From assembly GCA_027056215.1 (NCBI GenBank), contig JALULO010000249.1:1-6423 (forward strand): a stretch of DNA of 6,423 nucleotides, in the 5' to 3' direction. The DNA is from Campylobacterales bacterium (lineage in GTDB: Bacteria > Campylobacterota > Campylobacteria > Campylobacterales > QNZT01). The notes beneath the pieces were generated by a model. The model had not been told where the DNA came from. It searched no databases and saw nothing but the letters and a program-made list of their open reading frames with translations. The translations under genes and the position numbers were made by a program. Below are positions 1 through 6,109 of this stretch, piece by piece. The first letter of the stretch is position 1. Each line of letters starts with the position of its first letter.

Positions 1-33
1 ATTAAGGTTATGTTTTTCAAGAAAATCTTGCAT
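1..33 (-). CDS. Start of an unidentified downstream gene (partial, 3' end outside window)
   Basis: An ATG at 33-31 opens a frame reading MQDFLEKHNLN before the window ends. It has not been read far enough to recognise a family, so no function is given. The support is its context. An AAAGGAGG sequence lies 9 bases upstream, the strongest ribosome binding site in the window. The start is only 22 bases after the kinase stop codon, on the same strand, with no terminator between. It is therefore probably the fifth gene of the hsd-kinase operon. The strong ribosome binding site suggests it can be translated well without help from the gene before it, unlike hsdS and the kinase. Only 11 codons are visible, so a chance ATG after a chance ribosome binding site cannot be fully excluded. 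Confidence 0.55.
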   Translation of the reverse strand, partial: MQDFLEKHNLN

Positions 34-42
34 ATTATTTAT

Positions 43-50
43 CCTCCTTT
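43..50 (-). promoter_or_regulatory. Strong Shine-Dalgarno sequence
   Basis: AAAGGAGG on the minus strand is followed by a 9-base AT-only spacer and then ATG at 33-31. It fits the anti-Shine-Dalgarno consensus closely and decides the start of the partial gene that leaves the left edge of the window. The other gene starts here have weak sites or depend on overlap with the previous gene. Confidence 0.75.
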
Positions 51-55
51 ACAAA

Positions 56-898
56 TCAATATAAACATCTACAATCTTCGGTAAGATTAAATATCTCCCT
101 ACTTTTCAATCTACATGCTATAATATCGGCAATAACATCTTTATATTTTAAAGGTTCCCAATCATTAGGAAACTTAGCCATTATTTCGTGTAGTGTGTCT
201 CGAATTGTATTTAAATCATGCTTAATAATTCTACCTTTTTTTATTAGGCTTTGAACATCATTTTTTAATATATATCTACCTGATAATATTACATTACATC
301 TACTATACTTTCCTTCTGAGAATATATCTGTATCCTCATTTATGATTTTATTATATAATTCTCCATCAATTCCATCAGCAAGGGCATTTCCAAAATCAAT
401 AGCATAATATCGTCTTATATCCGTTTTATCTTGTAAAATATTTATGTTATCTTGACTTCTATCACAATTCATAATATAGTTATCAATATGAGCAATATCT
501 TTAATAAAACTTTTGTTATTTATCTTACCATCTAATGGTTCCATGGCATTATGCAAATACTCAATTCCTATATTTATACCATATGAGTTAGAAATATTAT
601 CATATGACTCTTGCTTAATAATTCTTTCATTATGTGCTATCTCTGCCATCTCGATAAAATTTTCATCAATTACTAAATATACAACTTCTTGAGGTGCAAT
701 CTTATACCCCAAGAATGTTATCAATTGATATGCCAAAATCTCGTTAAATATCCCTAAAGATTTTGGTTGCATTCCATCCTCTTTTGTTTTTAAAACATAC
801 TCTTTGCCATTTACACTCACAATAATAGGAGAAGAAGCACCAAAACCCACATCTTTTACAATCCTATCAATATAATATGCTTTTATATCACGTATCAT
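56..898 (-). CDS. HipA-like protein kinase coupled to the type I R-M operon
   Basis: This 280-residue protein looks like the compact HipA-like kinase family (the HipA_2 type), which has the kinase fold without the full HipA N-terminal subdomain. Visible motifs in order: a glycine/serine nucleotide-loop-like segment GFGASSP (18-24); VLK with candidate ATP-binding Lys37; helix NEILAYQL (52-59), which resembles the conserved HipA helix; the catalytic loop NCDRSQDNINIL (144-155), with Asp146 and Asn151 five residues apart as in HipA; and metal-binding AIDFGNAL (166-173) with Asp168. No membrane segment or signal peptide is seen, so it should be cytoplasmic. HipA-family kinases phosphorylate serine or threonine, in known cases on aminoacyl-tRNA synthetases; the substrate here is unknown. 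The ATG shares ATGA with the hsdS stop, which implies translational coupling. An AAGAGG 10 bases upstream could serve as ribosome binding site. Sampled 60-base lines hold 13-18 G+C, lower than in hsdM. No hipB-like gene is visible next to it. The kinase fold is fairly sure; the role is not. Confidence 0.85.
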   Translation of the reverse strand: MIRDIKAYYIDRIVKDVGFGASSPIIVSVNGKEYVLKTKEDGMQPKSLGIFNEILAYQLITFLGYKIAPQEVVYLVIDENFIEMAEIAHNERIIKQESYDNISNSYGINIGIEYLHNAMEPLDGKINNKSFIKDIAHIDNYIMNCDRSQDNINILQDKTDIRRYYAIDFGNALADGIDGELYNKIINEDTDIFSEGKYSRCNVILSGRYILKNDVQSLIKKGRIIKHDLNTIRDTLHEIMAKFPNDWEPLKYKDVIADIIACRLKSREIFNLTEDCRCLY

Positions 899-2199
899 CC
901 CTCAAATGCCTCTTTTAAAACTGCTTGCATAAGAGTTTGGCTATTTGTTTTTGAACTGTTGATTTGCTCTTCAAGCTCATCACAAACTTTAAAAAGACTT
1001 TCTATTTTTTTGACTATTTCTTTTTGTTCTTTAAATGGAGGAAGTGCTATTAGTGTGTCTCCTATAATATCTATATTGAGATTTGGTTGCCCTTGTCCTC
1101 TCGAAGCTTCATCTAAAAACCATTGTGTTTTTGATTTCAAAATAAAATAAAAATATGGTTTAAAAAGCTCAATATTCATATATATAAATGCAGCTATACC
1201 ATCATTAAAAGCAGTTGGAAAATTACAAATCTTTGGAATACCCAAAGTTGCACCACTATTTGTAAGCATTAAAGTTTCATCTGTAATATATCTTGTTTTA
1301 TGCAATCCTGCTTCTTTTATAGAATATGTATGCCCTTGAACATACATATCTGTATCTTTTGTTAAATCTGCCACTTTTAGAAATGGAATATCTCCATCAT
1401 AAAATCTTTTATCTCCTGCTGGTCTAGGGGAACCACCTCTAACAATATTCGTAATTATTCCCAATCTACACCACACCCACCCATCAGGAATATCAAAAGG
1501 TATCTCATCTTCATTGATTGGTGGCAGAGGTTTTTGTTTTTTGATTTTCTTCTCTTTTATGAGTTGCTCTTTTTCAGCTTTGATTTTTTCAAGTAGCATA
1601 GAAGCACTTTCAACATCAGGGTTTTGTTCTCGCCAAGAAGCCGTTAATTTTCCTTCTATTGCTTCTTGCAAGATAGACTGACGAAGTTTTTTTAGTAATT
1701 CTTGTTGATTTGATATTTCATTAGTAAGTTCAGCTTGTTCATTGTCCATTCTATTAAATAATGAAACAATTCTTAGCTGTTCTTTAATATCCGGCAAGAG
1801 GATTTCAACACTTTTAAGTTTTGTAACTGTTAATGTAACATTTGCCGCACCAGTCATCAAAGGCACTAAAATAATATCTTTTAATCTTGATAGATATAGA
1901 TGCAAATACTGGGCATTCACTATATTTTCATCTTTTGGGATAACTGCTGCTAAGATTGTTCCAAGTGCAAATTTGCCCTCTTGATAATGTACATACTTTA
2001 AACTTGCATGTCCATGACCAGTAGAGGAGACAAGAGGTATACAGACTGCTTTTGCATCAAACTGATAAGTATCACAAGTTCTTCTATCTTTTCCAGTAGC
2101 TACAAGAGGATATTTACCCTCTTTCGCTTTTAACAATCCAGTTTTGCCCTTTTCTAAATCACATATTTCATCTAACCGAACAAAGCTCCATTTAGACAT
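895..2199 (-). CDS. hsdS: Type I R-M specificity subunit HsdS
   Basis: HsdS chooses the DNA target for both methylation and restriction. Each of its two target-recognition domains (TRDs) reads one half of a split site. Counted from the ATG at 2199 (434 residues), TRD1 spans about 2-134 and is followed by a helical spacer (about 138-190). A lysine-rich linker (about 205-223) precedes TRD2 (about 238-388), and a second helical spacer closes the protein (about 390-434). The two halves repeat each other: LPDIKEQLRIV is echoed by LPPFKEQKEIV, and LRQSILQEAIEG by LMQAVLKEAFEG. This is the usual HsdS pseudo-dimer plan, of ordinary length. I prefer the ATG at 2199, which overlaps the hsdM stop as ATGTCTAA. 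A GTG at 2211 would add four residues but has no visible ribosome binding site. The protein ends right at AFEG, where the stop overlaps the kinase start. The recognition sequence cannot be read from the protein. Confidence 0.96.
   Translation of the reverse strand: MSKWSFVRLDEICDLEKGKTGLLKAKEGKYPLVATGKDRRTCDTYQFDAKAVCIPLVSSTGHGHASLKYVHYQEGKFALGTILAAVIPKDENIVNAQYLHLYLSRLKDIILVPLMTGAANVTLTVTKLKSVEILLPDIKEQLRIVSLFNRMDNEQAELTNEISNQQELLKKLRQSILQEAIEGKLTASWREQNPDVESASMLLEKIKAEKEQLIKEKKIKKQKPLPPINEDEIPFDIPDGWVWCRLGIITNIVRGGSPRPAGDKRFYDGDIPFLKVADLTKDTDMYVQGHTYSIKEAGLHKTRYITDETLMLTNSGATLGIPKICNFPTAFNDGIAAFIYMNIELFKPYFYFILKSKTQWFLDEASRGQGQPNLNIDIIGDTLIALPPFKEQKEIVKKIESLFKVCDELEEQINSSKTNSQTLMQAVLKEAFEG
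909..914 (-). promoter_or_regulatory. Possible ribosome binding site for the kinase gene, inside hsdS
   Basis: AAGAGG lies 10 bases before the kinase ATG, within the last codons of hsdS. A second purine stretch, GAGGG, touches the ATG but is too close to act as a normal site. Together with the ATGA stop/start overlap, this suggests translation by reinitiation or coupling from hsdS. Confidence 0.4.
1531..1587 (-). other. Lysine-rich linker between the two halves of HsdS
   Basis: These codons encode a highly charged segment with about ten lysines in 19 residues (KIKAEKEQ followed by IKEKKIKKQK). It lies after the central helical spacer and before the proline-bearing lead-in to TRD2. It probably forms the exposed, flexible or helical connection between the domains and may contact the DNA backbone. 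That role is inferred from charge and position. Confidence 0.5.
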
Positions 2200-3625
2200 T
2201 AGATAATTCACTTTTTAATTTGTTTAATAGTTCATCACTTTTTACAAATGATTTATGCAACATATCAAGAAGTTCGGCAGATGAATATATCTCTTCTTCC
2301 TCCTCTTTATGAGGATTTTTTATATCAAGATTAAAACCACTCTCTTTTATAGTTTGTATATCCACTTTCCAAGCTGACTCATTTTCTTTTCTATCTTTCC
2401 AGCACTCTTTTAAACTATCAAATTCACTTATCTTGATTGGCTTAGTTTTAGAGTAAGACTTTTGCCCCTCTGGCAGTTTATGTTCATAATACCAAATCTC
2501 TTTTGTAGGAGTTCCTTTTGTAAAAAAGAGTAAGTTTGTAGCAACACTCGCATAAGGTTGAAAAACAGAGTTTGGCAGTCTTATGATGGTATGAAGATTA
2601 CAATCCGTAAGTAGTTTTTCTCTTATCCTAGCTTTTACTCCATCACCGGTAAGTGAACCATCAGGCAAAACGATACCAGCACGACCACCATTTTTAAGAT
2701 ACTGAATCATGAGTATCAAAAACAGGTCTGCACTCTCCTTTGTTCTATAGTTTGATGGGAAATTTGTCTCCATACCGTCACTTACATTTCCACCAAATGG
2801 AGGATTTGCCAAAATGCAATCTACTCTATCTTTTTGAGTGATAGAAGTAAGCTCTCGTGAGAGTGCATCGTCATAAATGATATCAGGTACTTCTATATCA
2901 TGAAGGATTAGATTTGTCGTGGCTAACATGTGAGGAAGTGGTTTAAGCTCTATTCCTTTGATAGATTTTTGAAGTATGGCTCTATCTTCTATACTTTTTA
3001 CTTCATTGGCTCTTATATGCTCTATGGCAGAAGTTAAAAATCCACCAGTTCCACATGCAGGATCAAAAACTATCTCTCCAAGTTTTGGGCTTACCATGTC
3101 AGTTATAAGCTGTGTAATAGCCCTTGGTGTGTAAAACTCACCACTATTACCAGCACTTTGAAGCTCTTTGAGTATGGTTTCGTAGATATCACCAAAAAGA
3201 TGTTTATCTTCACTACTGTTAAAATCAATCTCATTGAGTTTGTTGATGACTTGTCTTAGAAGTGTTCCACTCTTCATATAGTTGTTGTTACCTTCAAAAA
3301 CTTCTTTGATTAGCAATGCTCTTTTGTTGGTTGAAGCAGAAGGAAGCGTTTTAAGCTCTGCAAAAAGTCTGTTGTTTATAAACTCTAAAAGCTCATCGCC
3401 TGTGATACCCTCATCATCACTTGCCCAGTTATGCCATTGAAGCTCTGTAGGGATTGGCGAAACATACTCTTCGCTGAGGAGTTCCATCTCAATATCTTTA
3501 TCATCAAATATCTTTAAAAATATCATCCAGCCAAGTTGCTCTATCCGTTGTGCATCTCCGTTTAAACCTTTATCTTGCCTCATGATATTTTGGATTGATT
3601 TTATGATTCCACCGATATTTACCAT
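2192..3625 (-). CDS. hsdM: Type I R-M DNA methyltransferase subunit HsdM (N6-adenine)
   Basis: HsdM transfers a methyl group from S-adenosylmethionine to the N6 of adenine in the site chosen by HsdS. Two copies with one HsdS form the modification enzyme, which HsdR joins for restriction. The 477-residue protein starts with the helical HsdM N-terminal domain (about 5-140). The catalytic domain follows: GEFYTPR (162-168, motif X region), FDPACGTGGFL (187-197, motif I, the SAM-binding loop) and ANPPFGG (273-279, motif IV, the NPPF catalytic motif of amino-adenine methyltransferases). The C-terminal part has a run of five glutamates at 441-445 and a final helical stretch that should contact HsdS. 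Length and motifs are normal and the frame is intact. The ATG is 3 bases after the hsdR stop, with a Shine-Dalgarno-like AAGGCGG 8 bases upstream. The 3' end overlaps hsdS by 8 bases, so the two should be co-translated. Confidence 0.97.
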   Translation of the reverse strand: MVNIGGIIKSIQNIMRQDKGLNGDAQRIEQLGWMIFLKIFDDKDIEMELLSEEYVSPIPTELQWHNWASDDEGITGDELLEFINNRLFAELKTLPSASTNKRALLIKEVFEGNNNYMKSGTLLRQVINKLNEIDFNSSEDKHLFGDIYETILKELQSAGNSGEFYTPRAITQLITDMVSPKLGEIVFDPACGTGGFLTSAIEHIRANEVKSIEDRAILQKSIKGIELKPLPHMLATTNLILHDIEVPDIIYDDALSRELTSITQKDRVDCILANPPFGGNVSDGMETNFPSNYRTKESADLFLILMIQYLKNGGRAGIVLPDGSLTGDGVKARIREKLLTDCNLHTIIRLPNSVFQPYASVATNLLFFTKGTPTKEIWYYEHKLPEGQKSYSKTKPIKISEFDSLKECWKDRKENESAWKVDIQTIKESGFNLDIKNPHKEEEEEIYSSAELLDMLHKSFVKSDELLNKLKSELSNV

Positions 3626-3628
3626 CTG

Positions 3629-5986
3629 TTATGCCGCCTTGTATAGTTGTTGTCCTAACTGTGAAACTGCATGAAGATAATTTTCTTTCCCATTGAAAAG
3701 TTTGATGATTTCCATGGGAGAGCCAAACTCTTCTTTAAAATCAGGCAATTGCAACACTTGGATACTTTCGATATTTTCTATGCCTTCGTCTGCATATTTA
3801 TCAAGTAGTTTATCTAAAACCGCTTTTGCTTCTTCACTATATTTTGTAAAATAATTTCTTTTTTTGACATTGTCCGCTCTCTCTTTTCGGCTCATAGGAG
3901 GTACATCAAAAGCACAATGGCAAATCATGTCAAAGATATCCATATCTTTACCTATCTCTTCTTTAAAATTTTCATAGATGATACCTCTTTCTTCAAGTTC
4001 ATCTATGATTGCTTGTTTTTTATCGCTACTATTCCATTTGTTTAAAAAGTCATCGAGTGTAGAAAACTCTTTTGTCACTTGTTGTTTTGTATAGTCTTTT
4101 AAACTACCTGTTATGAGTTTTCCATTTGCATCTAAAAACTGCATTCGCTCATTTAAAACTGTAACATTTACACCATTTACAAATATCTTCTCTTTTTTTT
4201 CTCCATATGTTGATTCCGGCTCCCCGATAGTCTCTCCGCCTGTATCAATAGGAGGTTCCGGTTCAGTAGGTTCACCTTCAGGATCTACGATAGGATCAGT
4301 CCCTGTAACTACTTTTATACTAACAGGCTCGCCATCAAAGTCAGGGTCAGCAAACAAATCAGTAACATTTCTAAAATCCATAATCGTAAAAAATGTCTTG
4401 CCATACTCTTCATTTATCCGAGTTCCACGACCGATGATTTGTTTAAACTCTGTCATTGATTTTATATTGCTATCAAGCACTATCAATTTACATGTCTGTG
4501 CATCAATACCTGTTGTCATGAGCTTCGATGTTGTGGCTATGACGGGATAAGTTTCTTCTGGATTTGTAAAGTTGTCTAACTCTCTTTTTCCCTCTTCATT
4601 GTCACCTGTGATTTGCATGACATATTTTGAATTTTCTGCCATGAGGTCTGAGTTTTCATTGGCTAATGCTGTTCTCAGCCCTTGTGCATGTTCTATGTCT
4701 GCACAAAAAACTATCGTTTTATCAAATCGATCTGTTTTTTTCAAAAACTCTGTTATTCTTCTCGCCACTTCTTTTCTTCTCTCTTCAACCACCAACAGCT
4801 TTTCAAAATCAGAACGATTATATATCCTATCTTCAACATCATTTCCAAATTTATCTTTAAAACCTTTTGGAGGTCTCCAGCCATTTAAATCTATATCAAG
4901 TCCCACTCTGATAACTTTATATGGAGCCAAAAAACCATCTTCAATACCTTGTTTTAGCGAATAAGTATAAACAGGTTCACCAAAATATTCTATATTGGAA
5001 ACCTCTTGAGTCTCTTTTGGAGTTGCCGTTAAACCAATATGAGTAGCACTCCCAAAGTAATCAAGTATCTCTCTCCAGGCACTATCCTCAGCAGCTGAAC
5101 CTCGATGTGCTTCATCAATAACAATCAAATCAAAAAAATCACGACTAAACTCACGATAAGCATCACTATCTTCATCATAATTTGTCAAGCCTTGATAGAG
5201 TGCAAGATATATCTCATAAGATTTATCAATCTGTTTCTTTCTTATCACAGTCATCTTGTCTTTGAAGTGTCTAAAATCACCTCGTTTGGTTTGATCTATA
5301 AGGGCATTTCTATCTGCTAAAAACAGTATTCTCTTTTTAGTACCACTTTTCCAAAGTCTATGTATGATTTGAAATGCTGTATAAGTTTTACCTGTTCCTG
5401 TTGCCATCACAAGTAATATTCTCTTTTGCCCTTTTGCAATAGCTTCGACCGTTCTATTGATAGCTATCTGTTGATAGTATCTAGGGCTTCTACCACTACC
5501 GTCAAAATAGTAATCTTGGGTGACTATCTTCTCCTCATCTTCACTTTCGATACCTTTATACTTTTTATAGATTTTCCAAAGTTCATCAGGAGTTGGAAAG
5601 TTATCAAGTGAAAGTTCTGTTTCGATTTTACCATTTGAAAGAGTTTTATCATGCATATAAAATCCATCGCCATTGGAACTAAATACAACTGGTATATCTA
5701 ACATAGTTGAATAATCAAGTGCTTGTTGTATCCCACTTGATAAGGTTTTTTTATTGTTTTTGGCTTCTACTATAGCGATGGGAATATTTGGCTTATAATA
5801 GAGGATATAGTCAACTCTTCTTGGATTACCACGAGTTGTTTTGTTACCTTTGACATAAATACGACCATCCGTAAAACAGGCTCTCTCTTCACCAATCTGA
5901 TGCGGCTTCCAACCAGATTTTTGAAGTGCCGGTAAAATATATCGTGTTCTTATCTCCTGCTCTGTCAAGTTTTTTTTAGAAGCCAT
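3629..5986 (-). CDS. hsdR: Type I R-M restriction subunit HsdR (EcoEI-like)
   Basis: HsdR is the motor and nuclease of the complex. After HsdS finds an unmethylated site it uses ATP to pull in DNA and cuts at a distance. Counted from the ATG at 5986 (785 residues), the order is as follows. A PD-(D/E)xK nuclease domain carries Asp59 in RVDYIL and Glu74/Lys76 in VEAK. A superfamily 2 helicase has Walker A ATGTGKT (195-201), DEAH (291-294), LTATP (319-323) and motif VI QIIGRGTR (516-523). An acidic, proline-rich linker (about 563-596) follows, then a C-terminal helical region like the EcoEI HsdR C-terminal domain. Length and layout fit the EcoEI (type IB) group. The ATG start yields MASKKNLTEQ, a usual beginning for this family. 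A TTG at 5998 could add four residues. Upstream GGGTG is only a weak ribosome binding site. It is the first gene of the operon, and all key residues are present. Confidence 0.97.
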   Translation of the reverse strand: MASKKNLTEQEIRTRYILPALQKSGWKPHQIGEERACFTDGRIYVKGNKTTRGNPRRVDYILYYKPNIPIAIVEAKNNKKTLSSGIQQALDYSTMLDIPVVFSSNGDGFYMHDKTLSNGKIETELSLDNFPTPDELWKIYKKYKGIESEDEEKIVTQDYYFDGSGRSPRYYQQIAINRTVEAIAKGQKRILLVMATGTGKTYTAFQIIHRLWKSGTKKRILFLADRNALIDQTKRGDFRHFKDKMTVIRKKQIDKSYEIYLALYQGLTNYDEDSDAYREFSRDFFDLIVIDEAHRGSAAEDSAWREILDYFGSATHIGLTATPKETQEVSNIEYFGEPVYTYSLKQGIEDGFLAPYKVIRVGLDIDLNGWRPPKGFKDKFGNDVEDRIYNRSDFEKLLVVEERRKEVARRITEFLKKTDRFDKTIVFCADIEHAQGLRTALANENSDLMAENSKYVMQITGDNEEGKRELDNFTNPEETYPVIATTSKLMTTGIDAQTCKLIVLDSNIKSMTEFKQIIGRGTRINEEYGKTFFTIMDFRNVTDLFADPDFDGEPVSIKVVTGTDPIVDPEGEPTEPEPPIDTGGETIGEPESTYGEKKEKIFVNGVNVTVLNERMQFLDANGKLITGSLKDYTKQQVTKEFSTLDDFLNKWNSSDKKQAIIDELEERGIIYENFKEEIGKDMDIFDMICHCAFDVPPMSRKERADNVKKRNYFTKYSEEAKAVLDKLLDKYADEGIENIESIQVLQLPDFKEEFGSPMEIIKLFNGKENYLHAVSQLGQQLYKAA
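3634..3640 (-). promoter_or_regulatory. Shine-Dalgarno-like site for hsdM, inside hsdR
   Basis: AAGGCGG lies 8 bases before the hsdM ATG, within the last codons of hsdR. It matches AAGGAGG with one mismatch and supports the chosen hsdM start. HsdM can thus be made partly independently of HsdR, fitting the need for methylase in excess of nuclease. Confidence 0.5.
4199..4312 (-). other. Acidic, proline-rich linker within HsdR
   Basis: About 38 codons between the helicase core and the C-terminal domain encode mostly Asp, Glu, Pro, Gly and Thr (for example DPEGEPTEPEPPIDTGG). Such a composition is typical of an unstructured tether. It probably lets the C-terminal domain, thought to bind the methylase, move relative to the motor. 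The function is inferred. Confidence 0.6.
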
Positions 5987-6024
5987 ACATACACCCAATA
6001 TTTAAAATTTATTTAGTTAAAAAT

Positions 6025-6030
6025 ATTATA
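6025..6030 (-). promoter_or_regulatory. Candidate -10 box (TATAAT), proximal
   Basis: A perfect TATAAT on the minus strand, 38 bases before the hsdR ATG. This gives a leader of roughly 30 bases. The -35 region is weak (TTAGTA with an 18-base spacer). Confidence 0.45.
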
Positions 6031-6040
6031 TCTTAAATTT

Positions 6041-6046
6041 ATTATA
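6041..6046 (-). promoter_or_regulatory. Candidate -10 box (TATAAT), distal
   Basis: A second perfect TATAAT on the minus strand, 16 bases from the first. TTGTTT at 6070-6065, with an 18-base spacer, is a half-matching -35. In such AT-rich DNA one of the two boxes may be a chance match. Confidence 0.35.
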
Positions 6047-6109
6047 AATACTAACTTAACCACCAAACAATAAAATTTTTAAAGCATATCATGGCAATAT
6101 TTTTCAAAT

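Larger units (their letters stand above)
5987..6109. promoter_or_regulatory. AT-rich gap with candidate hsd operon promoter
   Basis: These 123 bases separate the pseudouridine synthase stop from hsdR and hold no gene. On the minus strand TATAAT occurs at 6030-6025 and at 6046-6041, both good -10 boxes. No clear TTGACA is found at the right distance: the best -35 candidates are TTAGTA (6054-6049, 18-base spacer to the first box) and TTGTTT (6070-6065, 18-base spacer to the second box). A -10 box in AT-rich sequence without a firm -35 is typical of Campylobacterota vegetative promoters. The transcription start would fall about 30-60 bases before the hsdR ATG. No convincing terminator for the upstream gene is seen, so some read-through is possible. 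Confidence 0.55.

Noticed and set aside
56..898. A complete hipBA toxin-antitoxin pair
   Set aside because: No HTH-type antitoxin gene is visible; the upstream neighbour is hsdS, and only 11 codons of the downstream neighbour can be read.
895..2199. Phase-variable, recombining hsdS locus
   Set aside because: Only one hsdS is present in the window, with no second copy, inverted repeats or recombinase gene.
4113..4550. Open frame of about 145 codons on the plus strand, rich in Ser, Pro and Val
   Set aside because: It is antisense to the well-supported hsdR helicase and linker region, has a low-complexity composition reflecting the acidic proline-rich linker, and matches no family I know.
4572..4964. 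Open frame of about 130 codons on the plus strand
   Set aside because: It lies wholly opposite hsdR helicase motifs; its Ser/Leu/Phe-rich product is what the reverse of Lys/Glu-rich coding produces.
6011..6055. Possible operator dyad, TTAGT (6013-6017) and ACTAA (6050-6054), around the -10 boxes
   Set aside because: Only five bases match and the arms do not extend; expected by chance in such AT-rich DNA.
6071..6105. Possible terminator after the pseudouridine synthase gene
   Set aside because: The GCATATC/ATGGCAATAT area forms no stable G+C stem followed by a T run on the minus strand.
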